Shown here in pieces: positions 1-8,649 of a stretch of 64,000 nt of DNA. The position numbers and the translations under genes were made by a program. Location of the stretch: assembly GCA_035645275.1 (NCBI GenBank), contig DASQMX010000026.1:124001-188000 (forward strand). The letters run 5' to 3'. The DNA is from Paranoxybacillus sp035645275 (GTDB taxonomy: Bacteria; Bacillota; Bacilli; Bacillales; Anoxybacillaceae). Positions within the stretch are counted from its first letter, which is position 1, and the number at the start of each line of letters is the position of its first letter. Under the pieces are notes generated by a model, which saw only the letters and a program-made list of their open reading frames with translations, made no database searches and had not been told where the DNA came from.

Positions 1-269
1 TTGTTATATTTTTCATAAAAGTTTTGCATCTCCGGCATTTCCGCTTGACATGGCGGGCACCATGTCGCCCAAAAATTGAGAATCACTTTTTTCCCTTTTA
101 ATTCAGATAAACGAATTTCTTTTCCCTCAAGCGTTTTCAACGCAAAATCGGGCGCAGCGTTGCCAATTTCCAGTCCCGTTGTTTTTTCATTACCTGTTGC
201 TAATACTTGCCACAATCCATAACCGACAAGTCCAAGCAACAAGAATGTTGCAAGCAGTTTTTTCATCAT
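1..269 (-). CDS. TlpA/ResA-like thiol-disulfide oxidoreductase (partial, 3' end outside window)
   Basis: About 89 N-terminal residues are present and the rest lies beyond the left edge. A lysine-led hydrophobic segment (MKKLLATFLLLGLVGYGLW) acts as signal anchor. It is followed by the AhpC/TSA-type opening (GNAAPDFALKTLEGKEI...LSELKGK) and the thioredoxin active site WCPPC within NFWATWCPPCQ. Proteins of this family sit outside the membrane and reduce disulfides, for example in apocytochrome c maturation. Two adjacent in-frame ATGs (266 and 269) follow a GGGAGG site. The membrane gene at 281-694 lies 11 bases upstream on the same strand, so the two are probably co-transcribed. The fold is clear, but the precise substrate cannot be told. 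Confidence 0.85.
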   Translation of the reverse strand, partial: MMKKLLATFLLLGLVGYGLWQVLATGNEKTTGLEIGNAAPDFALKTLEGKEIRLSELKGKKVILNFWATWCPPCQAEMPEMQNFYEKYN

Positions 270-280
270 TCATTCCCTCC

Positions 281-694
281 CTATCGAAAGACCAATATCC
301 ATATACTTTCCGCCGTTAATGCCATTGCGCCTGCGTAAAGCAAGGCTAATAACACTTTACGCACAAATAATCGGCGTTTATAAAGTTGAAACGTTATGTA
401 CAATAAGCTTATGACAAGCCCTAAAATCGCTCCTTTTGTTCCCACGGTAAAAAATAATATCCCTTTCAAATTATTAAACAAAATAAAAGGACGAAAAAGC
501 AAAAAGCTAAATTTGAAAATAAGAACATAGAGCAAAAACGCATTGCCGAGAATGGAACTTAATTCGTTTAATAACGGCTCGTCCTTTCGCAAATAAATAA
601 CAATAACAGCATATGCGCATAATAATGAAAAAAGAACGACAAGCCAAGATGCTTTCACTAAAATAGAGCCAATTTGGATTGTTTCCTGAAGCAT
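281..694 (-). CDS. Four-helix integral membrane protein, unknown function
   Basis: 137 residues with about four hydrophobic segments (near residues 10-33, 47-65, 80-102 and 113-135) and no cysteines, so it is not a CcdA-type electron carrier. An AAGGAG stands about 11 bases before the ATG. It ends immediately upstream of the TlpA-like gene, which suggests a role with that thioredoxin, such as a membrane anchor or partner; this is inference from position only. I do not recognise the family. Confidence 0.7.
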   Translation of the reverse strand: MLQETIQIGSILVKASWLVVLFSLLCAYAVIVIYLRKDEPLLNELSSILGNAFLLYVLIFKFSFLLFRPFILFNNLKGILFFTVGTKGAILGLVISLLYITFQLYKRRLFVRKVLLALLYAGAMALTAESIWILVFR

Positions 695-780
695 GAGCTG
701 GCTTTCTCCTTCAATTTTTATATCATTTTTATTTAATCATAAAAAGTAAAAAAGTGATATTTTTATGCTTAATACAAGTG

Positions 781-825
781 AATACAGAAAATATCCCCTT
801 GAGCATCAAGATGCTGAAGGGGATA
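781..825 (-). terminator. Intrinsic terminator of the SASP-like gene
   Basis: A 9-bp outer stem (TATCCCCTT / AAGGGGATA) encloses a second pair AGCATC/GATGCT. On the minus strand a T-rich run (ATTTTCTG) follows. It lies a few bases after the stop of the 830-970 gene. Confidence 0.65.
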
Positions 826-829
826 CGAT

Positions 830-970
830 TTAACGAATGTTTTTATGTTTATTTTTCATTTTTTCCGCTTCTACTTCTGCGTATGAAGCGAACTCATTGT
901 TAAAGCCATTCTTTTGTTTTGCGTTATTATTTCGCTGTGCATTGGCGTTGCCAAGCTTTGTGCGTCCCAT
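830..970 (-). CDS. Small gamma-type-SASP-like protein
   Basis: A 46-residue basic, Asn/Gln/Lys-rich protein beginning MGRTKLGNANAQ and containing GFNNEFASYAEVEAEK. The NAQ...(G)xEFAS pattern resembles one repeat unit of gamma-type small acid-soluble spore proteins (SspE), but only one unit is present. The start is set by AAGGGGTGA seven bases before the ATG, and the gene has its own terminator. Such proteins are normally made late in the forespore. The reading frame is well supported; the SASP link is a motif-level suggestion. Confidence 0.6.
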   Translation of the reverse strand: MGRTKLGNANAQRNNNAKQKNGFNNEFASYAEVEAEKMKNKHKNIR

Positions 971-1030
971 GTAAGTCACCCCTTATCAAGAAATTCATTT
1001 GTAGTATGAGCGGGGTGCAGGCAAGTTATG

Positions 1031-1870
1031 TTACTCATTTTTTCCCTTCGCAATCGGGTTTTCTGGATATGAAATCCAATCACTCCAACTACCGACATAT
1101 AACTTAACATTCGTGTACCCTGCTTCAGTTAATGCAAGCACATTCGGGCAGGCTGTGACACCTGAACCGCAATAGACGATAACTGCTTGATCTTTTGGAA
1201 TATCCGCAAACCGTTGCTCTTGTTCGCTGGATTTTTTCCAACACGCATCCTCTGTTAGGCCTTCTCGCCAAAAATAGTTTTTTGCGCCTGGAATATGCCC
1301 TGCTACTCGGTCAATCGGTTCTTCGATTCCTAAATAACGTTTCGGTTCGCGTGAGTCAATCAATAGTGCCGTTTGGTTTTTCATTGCCTCCCGAACTTCT
1401 TCAACGGTAGCCAGCATTTGCGGCTGAATGTTAGCGACAAATGTTTTTCTTGGAAAATGCGGGACATCGGTTGTCACTGGATAACTTTCCTCGACCCAGT
1501 TTTCATATCCTCCGTCTAACATATAGACTTGTTCATGACCAAGATACCGCAGCATCCACCAAAAGCGAGAAGCCATGGAGCTTGCCTGGCTATCATAAGC
1601 AACAACAATTGTATTATTATCGATTCCTGCTGTCGATAGCTTTTCAATAAATTCGTCCATATTCGGCAATGGGTGTCTGCCGCCATGCTCTCCCGAAGGA
1701 GCGGATAGGTCCATTTCCAAATCAAAATATAAAGCCCCAGGTATATGACCTTGTACATACTCTCTTAATCCGCGCGGTGCATCTCCCATGTAATAACGGC
1801 AGTCAATGATGCGAACTTGCTCATCATTTAATCGATTCACCAGCCACTCATTTGATACAACATATTTCAT
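1031..1870 (-). CDS. Sulfurtransferase (tandem rhodanese, 3-mercaptopyruvate/thiosulfate type)
   Basis: 279 residues, the usual size of a two-domain rhodanese. The inactive N-terminal domain (about 1-130) has the WLVNRLNDEQVRIIDCRY opening and YDSQASSMASRFWWMLRYLGH. The active C-terminal domain (about 150-275) carries the catalytic loop YCGSGVTA with the nucleophilic Cys. It transfers sulfane sulfur from thiosulfate or 3-mercaptopyruvate to a thiophilic acceptor in the cytosol. The ATG has AAGGGGAAGTGA upstream and lies 3 bases after the ypbS-like stop, so it is the last gene of the operon that begins with the polyketide synthase. The CGSGVTA loop is closer to the MST/SseA type, but the donor cannot be settled by eye. 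Confidence 0.88.
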   Translation of the reverse strand: MKYVVSNEWLVNRLNDEQVRIIDCRYYMGDAPRGLREYVQGHIPGALYFDLEMDLSAPSGEHGGRHPLPNMDEFIEKLSTAGIDNNTIVVAYDSQASSMASRFWWMLRYLGHEQVYMLDGGYENWVEESYPVTTDVPHFPRKTFVANIQPQMLATVEEVREAMKNQTALLIDSREPKRYLGIEEPIDRVAGHIPGAKNYFWREGLTEDACWKKSSEQEQRFADIPKDQAVIVYCGSGVTACPNVLALTEAGYTNVKLYVGSWSDWISYPENPIAKGKNE

Positions 1871-1873
1871 GAC

Positions 1874-2146
1874 TCACTTCCCCTTTGTCCGCAATTTCTC
1901 TACATATTCTTGAACCATCGCGGTTGTCACATATTTCCGCTGCGGAACAATCCCTTGTTTTGCCAAGTCATTGATTTGCTTTGTGACCGCATTAATCCGA
2001 TCTACCGTAAACGGCTCTCCTTTTAAACAAAGAGATACCGCTTCTTCAATAAATTTTTCTCGTTCAGCATCTAACTGCAAAAACTTCCTTATAATAGCAT
2101 GTTGTCTGTTAGAATGAGCCGTAATCGCATGATGAACTTCACTCAT
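1874..2146 (-). CDS. ypbS: YpbS-like DUF2533 family protein
   Basis: 90 residues, highly helical (SEVHHAITAHSNRQHAIIRKFLQLDAER...), matching the small DUF2533 protein that follows the dynamin gene ypbR in Bacillus. Function is unknown. I place the start at the MSEVHH methionine because AAAGGAGAAG stands about seven bases before it; longer reading frames exist but carry no ribosome site. Its ATG overlaps the stop of the preceding Cys-rich gene (ATGA), implying translational coupling. The family call rests on synteny plus remembered similarity. Confidence 0.75.
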   Translation of the reverse strand: MSEVHHAITAHSNRQHAIIRKFLQLDAEREKFIEEAVSLCLKGEPFTVDRINAVTKQINDLAKQGIVPQRKYVTTAMVQEYVEKLRTKGK

Positions 2147-2337
2147 ATTCGCTTCTCCTTTTCTCCTTTTTCTTTTTCCATTAACTTTTTCACCTGTTCT
2201 TTCGGTACCCAGCAATTAAATTTGTAAAAAGGTTTTGTCTCATAGCCCAAACGTGTGCAGCGAAATTGCTGTCCAGTTACAGTCTTGATGACTCCATAAT
2301 GAATGCAAGTCGCACAAGCGTGAAAGCGATTGTTCAT
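2143..2337 (-). CDS. Small Cys-rich protein (possible zinc knuckle)
   Basis: 64 residues starting MNNRFHACATC. Cysteines occur as CxxC (ACATCIHYG), then RFCTR-like (FRCTRLGYETKPFYKFNCW), giving four Cys in a plausible metal-binding spacing, followed by a Lys/Glu tail. CGGAGGA seven bases before ATG 2337 makes this the likely start; an upstream ATG (2373) would overlap the dynamin stop and has no ribosome site. It is sandwiched between the dynamin gene and ypbS and coupled to both by overlap or proximity, which suggests a shared function. I do not know a named homologue. Confidence 0.7.
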   Translation of the reverse strand: MNNRFHACATCIHYGVIKTVTGQQFRCTRLGYETKPFYKFNCWVPKEQVKKLMEKEKGEKEKRI

Positions 2338-2365
2338 TCGGAATTCCTCCGGCTTCGTTAAATGG

Positions 2366-5300
2366 TTAGTCATTTGAGCCGCCTGTCTCTATATCCGCCA
2401 GCATATCGGTCAGTTTTGCTTCAATGAATTGCAAATGTTCAATATTGATCGGCTCTGTTAACGCTGAAATTAAGCCGGCAAAATAGTCCGCGCTTTGCTG
2501 TTCAAGATGTTCGTTCAATCTGTTTATGGCATGAACATATTGGTCGAGATAGACACGTAAAAGAAATTCTTTATTTCTCCGTAAATAATCGGCAACCGGC
2601 TCTTGTAATTGTTTTTCTAATTCCTCTCTCATCCAACGCTTTTCATCGCGCTCGAAAAAAGATTTAGCATTTTTATAAAAAGATAACGCTTTTTTAAACC
2701 GGGAACGGTCAATATTATGTAAACCTGTTTCAAATTGTAATGTTGTAAACTCGTAATGTTCAAAATCAGCGAAAGTGATCCCGTGATGAATCGCTGCTGC
2801 TTTCGCATAAAGTCTTTTAAATCGTTCACGTAATTGTTCGACAATAAATTTTTCAACACGGAGACTTGTCGCGCGCATTTCTTGTGCCAAATCAAAGCCG
2901 ATGGAACTTAATAATTCCTCAAGGCACGCTTCAAGCGCCTTTTTTACATCACGAACGTCCTCGCGCAAGGTAGCCGGATTAAATGTTTCTTTAAACCAAT
3001 CTCCAAAGCGCAGGAAAATACGCTGCTTAATATAGTGAACTAGTTCTGCAATTTCTTGTTCAAGCGCATACCGTTCCGTTTCTGCTGCCGCTTTCTTAAA
3101 CAACTCCTTCATCTCTGCTTGTTCTTGCCTAATTTTTTGTAATTTCGCTTGTTTTGCGTTCATATCTAACTGCGCTTGGGCAATATATTCAGAAAGCGTC
3201 TTGCGAACGCGGTTGATTTCCGCATAAGCCCCTGCAATAGCGAGAGAAGTTAACTCACCGATGATAAAACGCTCAAAATCCGCTTCAAAACGGCGCAGTC
3301 CTGATTCCGTTAAAATACCGTAGTTTGTTTCTCCTGTCTTTCCTGTTTTTTCTTCTAAGGCAAAACGGCTAGAAAGCGGATAAAGTCGCGGATTACGAAT
3401 ACCAAAGCGAACAAGCTGTTCTTTAACATATGCAAGCACATCAGCTAATTCATCATATGAATAGGCTAAATCAGCTGCATTAACAATAAAGAACATTTTA
3501 TCCATGCTGAAGGTATCTTTGACGCGGCCGAGTTGGATAAGAAATTCGCGGTCCGCCTTTGAAAAAGCGTGATTATAATAGGTGACAAACAACACCGCAT
3601 CGGCATTTTTTATATATTCAAAGGCAACCCCGGTATGGCGCGCATTGACAGAATCAGCCCCTGGCGTATCGACAAGCGTAATTCCTTGTTCCGTAAGCGG
3701 GCAGGCATAGTACAGCTCGATCCATTCAACAAAACATGCTTTCGTTTCATCAGCAACATATTGCTCGAACGCATCTAAATCAACACAAAGCTTTGTACCA
3801 AGATGATTTTCAATCGCTTCATATCCATGCACAACGGCCTTAATGAACGAATAATGCGGTTTTTCTTGGGCATCAACTGACTCGATATCAAGCGCTTTTT
3901 TGCTCAATTTAAATGCCTCTTCTAACGTTTCTGCTTTAAGACCAAAATAACGCAATGACATTTGCAAGTCGTTAAAAATTTGTTCTCTCGTCTTTAATTG
4001 CACAATGACCGTACCATGTGGATGATCCACCGTAGGCGGGACAATTTTATTAATCGTTGCCGTTGTCGGATTCGGCGAAACAGGCAAGACTTTTTCACCG
4101 ATCAGCGCATTGGCAAACGAGGATTTTCCTGCGCTGAACGCTCCGAACAATGCAACGGTAAACGAGCGGTTTTTTAATCGTTGTACTTTTTCATTTAACT
4201 CGTTGATAAACCGCTTCATTCCTTTCACGTCTTTAATTAGCTCGACAGTGTGAGATAAATCCGCAATCGCTTTTTCCGTTTCGATCTTGACAGCTGTTTT
4301 TCCGTTTTCCTCTTCATTCGTTTGGTGATCCTCTGTTTTTTTCATGTTTGTCGTGTTTTCTTGCTGTTTGCTTGCGCCGATGACAAATGTTTCATTAACG
4401 AGCTGGGCAATCCGCTCTTTTGTCTGTTCCTGAAGCGGGACATCTCCTTCCATCACTTCAACCAGTTTTTCGTATGCCTCTTTGCGGAGTTGACTCAATT
4501 CTTCTAAACGAGCCTGTATGTTCCATTGTTCCTGTTCCTGGTTCAAACGGCTCTGTAATGCTTTCATTTCGGTTTCTGTGCTTTCCCGCCATTTCATGAT
4601 AAATTGTTCAAATAGACACATGGCCTTATCTCGGTAGAGCCGTTTGAACTCGTTTGCGATATCGCTCGTATATATCAAAATATAGTCGCCTGTTACTCCT
4701 GCTCCTTTTTTCACAATGCGTGCCAACAGCTCCTCGGTAAACGGCACAGTTAATTGCTGGGATTCTTGTAATAAATCATGCTCTTCTATGTTATGTTCTT
4801 TCAGAAAACGAACGAGCAGCTCGCGAACATGCCACTCCATATTCGTGCGAACCTTTTCTCTCACATTTTCATAAAACGAAAGAAGTCTTTTTTCCCGTTC
4901 CGCTGCCGTTTTCGCTTTTGAAAAAAATAATCCTACTTTAAAATCCGGCTGCAATGATTCAAGAAACGCCCGGGCAAGCTCTCTTGTTTCAAACGGCATA
5001 ACATAGGCGTGCTCTAATACGTTATTTAATTCAGCCGTAAATTGTCGTTCGATTTCCTCACCTTGTTTTTCAATTGCTTTCATTTCTTGCTCGATACGTT
5101 TTATTCGTTCAGGCAAATCATCCAATTGGGTTTCATCATGAAGCCGCGCCTTTAATTGTTCTTCCTCATAAGCGTCTTGTTCTTGCAAAAAGAACAGATG
5201 GTCATTCAGCAATTGCTTTAGTGCTGTTTTGATTCCTGAAGCAAACCGCTCATCTTTTTCATGGAAAAGTTTTTGCAAAAAGTGAAATAAGCGGTTAAAT

Positions 5301-6049
5301 TCATTATACGGCAAATCTGGTTGCTTTAATGATGTAAAGAAAATTTCTTCTACCTTGACATTCCAATCGCGAAACGCTTGAACAACCGACTGTTTGAAAT
5401 CGGCAAATGATAATTCTTCTTCGCGATGTTTGTCAATTTGGTTGACAATAAGATACACTGATTTTCCATGGACGGTTAGTTCTTTTGTGAATTGAAAGTT
5501 CAATTCTGATTGGACATGGTTATAATCCATCGTGTAAAAGACGACATCCGATAAATGAAGCGCAGATTCCGTAGCTAAGCGATGCGCATCATCTGTCGAA
5601 TCGATTCCCGGCGTATCCATAATCACAATACCGTGCGGCAGCCTATCGGTACGATGGCTAATTTCAATCGATTCAATCGCGTCTCCGTCTTTGCAGTATG
5701 CTTTAATTTCCTCATAATTGTACGGTGCTGGGTATTCAATAGGTGGTTCGTTTTTGTAATACACACGAGCGTATTCTCTTCCTGACTTTACTTTGACTAA
5801 ATTAGCGCTTGTTGGAATTGGGCTTGATGGCAAAATCGATTCACCAATCAACTCGTTAATCATGCTCGATTTTCCCGCAGAAAAATGTCCGCAAAAAGCG
5901 ATGACAAATTCTTTATTATTGACTTTTTTCATTAGCTGCTTGACTTTTTCCGCGTTTACATAATCCCCTTTTTTTGTCATTTCTTCGTAAACATAAAGTA
6001 ATTTCTTTAGCCATTGTTGCAATGATAGTATTTCTTTTGTATCAATCAT
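2366..6049 (-). CDS. dynA: DynA/YpbR double-headed bacterial dynamin
   Basis: 1227 residues, close to the roughly 1190 of the Bacillus subtilis protein. There are two complete dynamin-like GTPase modules: P-loop GHFSAGKSS near residue 54 with DTPGID and NQID, and P-loop GAFSAGKSS near residue 636 with DTPGAD and NAAD. Long coiled-coil helical stalks follow each. In B. subtilis this protein tethers and fuses membranes in trans and protects against phage and membrane damage. The start at MIDTKEIL follows AAGGGG nine bases upstream; the 31 extra residues of the longer frame lack a ribosome site. It sits behind ypbQ in one operon with the lipid-modifying genes, fitting a membrane role. Confidence 0.93.
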   Translation of the reverse strand: MIDTKEILSLQQWLKKLLYVYEEMTKKGDYVNAEKVKQLMKKVNNKEFVIAFCGHFSAGKSSMINELIGESILPSSPIPTSANLVKVKSGREYARVYYKNEPPIEYPAPYNYEEIKAYCKDGDAIESIEISHRTDRLPHGIVIMDTPGIDSTDDAHRLATESALHLSDVVFYTMDYNHVQSELNFQFTKELTVHGKSVYLIVNQIDKHREEELSFADFKQSVVQAFRDWNVKVEEIFFTSLKQPDLPYNEFNRLFHFLQKLFHEKDERFASGIKTALKQLLNDHLFFLQEQDAYEEEQLKARLHDETQLDDLPERIKRIEQEMKAIEKQGEEIERQFTAELNNVLEHAYVMPFETRELARAFLESLQPDFKVGLFFSKAKTAAEREKRLLSFYENVREKVRTNMEWHVRELLVRFLKEHNIEEHDLLQESQQLTVPFTEELLARIVKKGAGVTGDYILIYTSDIANEFKRLYRDKAMCLFEQFIMKWRESTETEMKALQSRLNQEQEQWNIQARLEELSQLRKEAYEKLVEVMEGDVPLQEQTKERIAQLVNETFVIGASKQQENTTNMKKTEDHQTNEEENGKTAVKIETEKAIADLSHTVELIKDVKGMKRFINELNEKVQRLKNRSFTVALFGAFSAGKSSFANALIGEKVLPVSPNPTTATINKIVPPTVDHPHGTVIVQLKTREQIFNDLQMSLRYFGLKAETLEEAFKLSKKALDIESVDAQEKPHYSFIKAVVHGYEAIENHLGTKLCVDLDAFEQYVADETKACFVEWIELYYACPLTEQGITLVDTPGADSVNARHTGVAFEYIKNADAVLFVTYYNHAFSKADREFLIQLGRVKDTFSMDKMFFIVNAADLAYSYDELADVLAYVKEQLVRFGIRNPRLYPLSSRFALEEKTGKTGETNYGILTESGLRRFEADFERFIIGELTSLAIAGAYAEINRVRKTLSEYIAQAQLDMNAKQAKLQKIRQEQAEMKELFKKAAAETERYALEQEIAELVHYIKQRIFLRFGDWFKETFNPATLREDVRDVKKALEACLEELLSSIGFDLAQEMRATSLRVEKFIVEQLRERFKRLYAKAAAIHHGITFADFEHYEFTTLQFETGLHNIDRSRFKKALSFYKNAKSFFERDEKRWMREELEKQLQEPVADYLRRNKEFLLRVYLDQYVHAINRLNEHLEQQSADYFAGLISALTEPINIEHLQFIEAKLTDMLADIETGGSND

Positions 6050-6142
6050 AAAACATAACCCCTTGTTCCCTTTAACATCGTATACACTCATTTTACTGTA
6101 TTTACGCAATTTTCCCAACAGAAAATAACAAATCCCATCCAT

Positions 6143-6712
6143 TTATTTGATGGGACGAAGAGGGAAAAAGCGATTTCGTTTATGAAACTCGCTCTTGTAA
6201 TTTGTCATTGTGCATAGCGCCTGCTCTTCAATGGAAATGCGGATCGATAAGACGATGATATTTACCAAGCTAAAAATGATAGCTGTCCAGTACGCTTGAA
6301 ACAACAAAGGAATGAGAACAAATTCAAAAGCGACGATCACATAGTTCGGATGACGCAGCCAGCGGTAAGGTCCTTTGGCTACTACTTTTGCATTCGGAAG
6401 GACAAGTATTTTCGTATTCCAAAAACGGCCAAGTGATAAAATCGTCCATACACGCAACAGCTGCATGATGAAAAATCCGCTTAAAATGACGGGCCAAAAT
6501 GGCGATAGCCTAGTACCTCGCAGCGTTGCTTCCAGCCAAAACGATAGTAAAAATAAGATATGAACAAGCACGATATATTTATAATGGCTTTTGCCAAATT
6601 CTTTTGCTTCCTTTTCCTTCAGCCAACGTTCATTTTTTTTCGCAATCATCAATTCACTAAGCCGTTCAGCAATGATAAACAGAAAGAATACATAAAAAAC
6701 CAATGTGTTCAC
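6143..6712 (-). CDS. ypbQ: YpbQ/BpsB isoprenylcysteine carboxyl methyltransferase-like protein
   Basis: 189 residues with several membrane helices and the ICMT family core GPYRWLRHPNYVIVAFEF at about residues 120-137, which binds S-adenosylmethionine and substrate. In Bacillus the partner of the type III polyketide synthase BpsA O-methylates the alkylpyrones it makes. The GTG start overlaps the stop of the synthase gene (GTGA), so the two are translationally coupled and probably act in sequence on a membrane lipid-like product. Substrate is inferred from the B. subtilis pair. Confidence 0.88.
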   Translation of the reverse strand: MNTLVFYVFFLFIIAERLSELMIAKKNERWLKEKEAKEFGKSHYKYIVLVHILFLLSFWLEATLRGTRLSPFWPVILSGFFIMQLLRVWTILSLGRFWNTKILVLPNAKVVAKGPYRWLRHPNYVIVAFEFVLIPLLFQAYWTAIIFSLVNIIVLSIRISIEEQALCTMTNYKSEFHKRNRFFPLRPIK

Positions 6713-7782
6713 CCCCAGCGTAATAACACTAATTCAGAACTAAACCCCGGACCGAGCGCTAGCAGCAAACCGTGTTCTCCTTCTTTCACCGGCTGCTTCA
6801 TAAATTGTTCAAGCACAAAATAAACGGTGGCGGACGACATATTTCCAAATTGCTTGAGAATTTGAAATGATATGGCTGTTTTCTTTTCATCGATTCCGAG
6901 CGCTTTTTGATAAGCTTCCAATACTTTTTTGCCGCCGGGATGAGCGATAAAATAGTCGATATCAGCCATCGTCAAACAATGCGACCGTAAAAATTGTTCG
7001 ACATTTGGCGTAAGCCATGAACGAATGAGGGAAGGAATATCTTTTGAAAAAATGACAAAAAAACCATCATCACGAATATCCCAGCCCATCACATCTTCTG
7101 CATGACGCATTAATGTCGACTGTGAAGCTAAAATGTACGGCTTAAGCTGCTTATCGCTCGCCTCATCTCCCGCTACACATACACAAGCGACCCCATCGGC
7201 AAACAACGATGTTCCGATTAAATTACTTTTAGAGCTGTCATTGGGCTGAAACGTTAAACTACAAAATTCAACAGCAAGCACGAGTACTTTCGCCTTCGGA
7301 AACGCCAAACAATACTCATACGCACGAGCAAGGCCCGCTGCTCCTCCGGCACATCCTAACCCCCAAATGGGAATCCGTTTCGTATGCGGCGAAAACGGCA
7401 GCATGTTCATCAACCTTGCCTCGATACTTGGCGTTGCAAGCCCGGTTGTTGATATGTAAAAAATCGCCTCGATTTCTTCATAATCAATAGGCGAGTGTAA
7501 AAAATGGGGATTTTTCAGACAGTTGTTGATTGCTTCACAACCGTATTTTATAGCATTTTCGATATAAGCATCATTTTTCTCAGAAAAGGTATGTTTATTT
7601 TTATACCATTTTAAATCTTTTACAAAAGAACGCGATTCGATTCGTCCATTTTGGAAGACGCTCATGAATCGGTCAAGATCGCGAAAAGTATCGCTGAATA
7701 GTTCTTTTGTATACTCCTTAACCGCATCCTGTGTAAGTTTATAAGGAAGCGTTGCTGTTCCAACAGAAACAATGGTTGGCAT
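6709..7782 (-). CDS. bcsA: Type III polyketide synthase (BpsA/BcsA, chalcone synthase-like)
   Basis: 357 residues with the chalcone synthase fold. The catalytic triad is visible: Cys in WGLGCAGGAAGLARA (about residue 144), His in FIAHPGGKKVLE (about 280) and Asn in FGNMSSATV (about 313). The family condenses fatty acyl-CoA with malonyl-CoA to alkylpyrones. The ATG start is set by GAGGTG about six bases upstream. It leads an operon running through ypbQ, dynA, two small genes and the rhodanese. The upstream region (7783-8110) holds its promoter and a hairpin described separately. Confidence 0.9.
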   Translation of the reverse strand: MPTIVSVGTATLPYKLTQDAVKEYTKELFSDTFRDLDRFMSVFQNGRIESRSFVKDLKWYKNKHTFSEKNDAYIENAIKYGCEAINNCLKNPHFLHSPIDYEEIEAIFYISTTGLATPSIEARLMNMLPFSPHTKRIPIWGLGCAGGAAGLARAYEYCLAFPKAKVLVLAVEFCSLTFQPNDSSKSNLIGTSLFADGVACVCVAGDEASDKQLKPYILASQSTLMRHAEDVMGWDIRDDGFFVIFSKDIPSLIRSWLTPNVEQFLRSHCLTMADIDYFIAHPGGKKVLEAYQKALGIDEKKTAISFQILKQFGNMSSATVYFVLEQFMKQPVKEGEHGLLLALGPGFSSELVLLRWG

Positions 7783-7890
7783 CCGTAACACCTCTAAGTT
7801 ATTGTCGTAATGTTACTTTCTCCACAAATGTAATAATTATACAAATTTATAATTCACCACTTCTCTTCTTTTCTTGACGGTTGTTAACAA

Positions 7891-7922
7891 AATAAAAAAG
7901 CTTTCCCATTCAGAGGGAAAGC
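7891..7922 (-). terminator. Terminator-like hairpin upstream of bcsA
   Basis: GCTTTCCC (7900-7907) pairs with GGGAAAGC (7915-7922), and on the minus strand the stem is followed by TTTTTT. No minus-strand gene lies to its right, so it either attenuates the bcsA transcript inside its leader or insulates the operon. The remaining bases of the 330-bp gap hold promoters; I see no credible gene there. Confidence 0.55.
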
Positions 7923-8069
7923 ATCGACGTTTGAAAGAAGGCTTGAAAGAAGATGTTGTTGTGCATTTTTATTATATCGGTTTTTCAATAAGTACACATA
8001 GCGTATTTGTTGGTCAAACATTAAAATTTTGTAAATTTATGAATTTATATGTAAAATTTTGTCCATATT

Positions 8070-8100
8070 TGTTATGATAAGTTAGTGTACATAGTGTACA
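8070..8100 (+). promoter_or_regulatory. Extended -10 promoter and dyad upstream of cheX-like gene
   Basis: TGTTATGAT (8070-8078) fits an extended -10 element. Just downstream TGTACA-TAG-TGTACA (8086-8100) is a perfect dyad covering the likely start of transcription, so it may be an operator. The regulator is unknown. Confidence 0.4.
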
Positions 8101-8113
8101 AGGGAGATGGATG

Positions 8114-8572
8114 ATGATGTCTTTAGGGGAAAAGGTAACAATGATTTTAAACGGAACAATTGAAGCAGCAAAAGGAGTGATTCCGCTTCAGTTTACCGTC
8201 GACTCCCCTTCTCTATTTACCGATCCGCTTGCTCAGTCATCCATTGGTGTATTAATTGGTATGACAGGCGATGTACGCGGACAGCTTGTGATCGAAGGTG
8301 ATGTATCTTCGTTTAGCTATATTGGTGAAATGATGTTCGGAATGGCACTTGAAGGGGAAATGCTTCAGTCATTTACAGGAGAAGTGGGCAATATGATTGC
8401 CGGAAATCTCGCGACTGCTCTATCACAAAAAGGAATTACTATGGATATCACACCTCCAACTGTATTAGTCGGACAAACAAAATTGTACGGATTCGATAAA
8501 GCGTTTCGGGTCCCTATCCTAATTGAAGGGATAGGAGAAATCCAAATTATTTTAATGATTGAGCTTCATTAA
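8114..8572 (+). CDS. cheX: CheX-type phosphatase-like protein
   Basis: 152 residues with the CheC/CheX/FliY fold. The single signature helix GEVGNMIAGNLATALS (about residues 93-108) carries the E-x-x-N residues that CheX uses to dephosphorylate CheY-P, and the central part is IGVLIGMTGDVRGQLVIEG. A single signature suggests CheX rather than two-site CheC. It stands alone, away from chemotaxis genes. Three adjacent ATGs (8111, 8114, 8117) follow AGGGAG; 8114 has the best spacing. It could act on another response regulator rather than CheY. Confidence 0.78.
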   Translation: MMSLGEKVTMILNGTIEAAKGVIPLQFTVDSPSLFTDPLAQSSIGVLIGMTGDVRGQLVIEGDVSSFSYIGEMMFGMALEGEMLQSFTGEVGNMIAGNLATALSQKGITMDITPPTVLVGQTKLYGFDKAFRVPILIEGIGEIQIILMIELH

Positions 8573-8577
8573 TTTTT

Positions 8578-8639
8578 ATATATAAAAACGTCACTTTCCT
8601 TTTCGTGAGCCGCGAAAAAGAAAATGACGTTTTTATATA
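8578..8639. terminator. Bidirectional terminator between cheX and pbuX
   Basis: A long perfect stem TATAAAAACGTCA...TGACGTTTTTATA, extended by CTTTCCTTTTCG/CGAAAAAGAAAA, gives A/T runs on both sides. It serves both convergent genes. Confidence 0.85.
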
Positions 8640-8649
8640 ATTATATCGT

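Noticed and set aside
7874..8077. 67-codon plus-strand frame upstream of cheX
   Set aside because: It overlaps the terminator-like hairpin and the cheX promoter and has no ribosome site.
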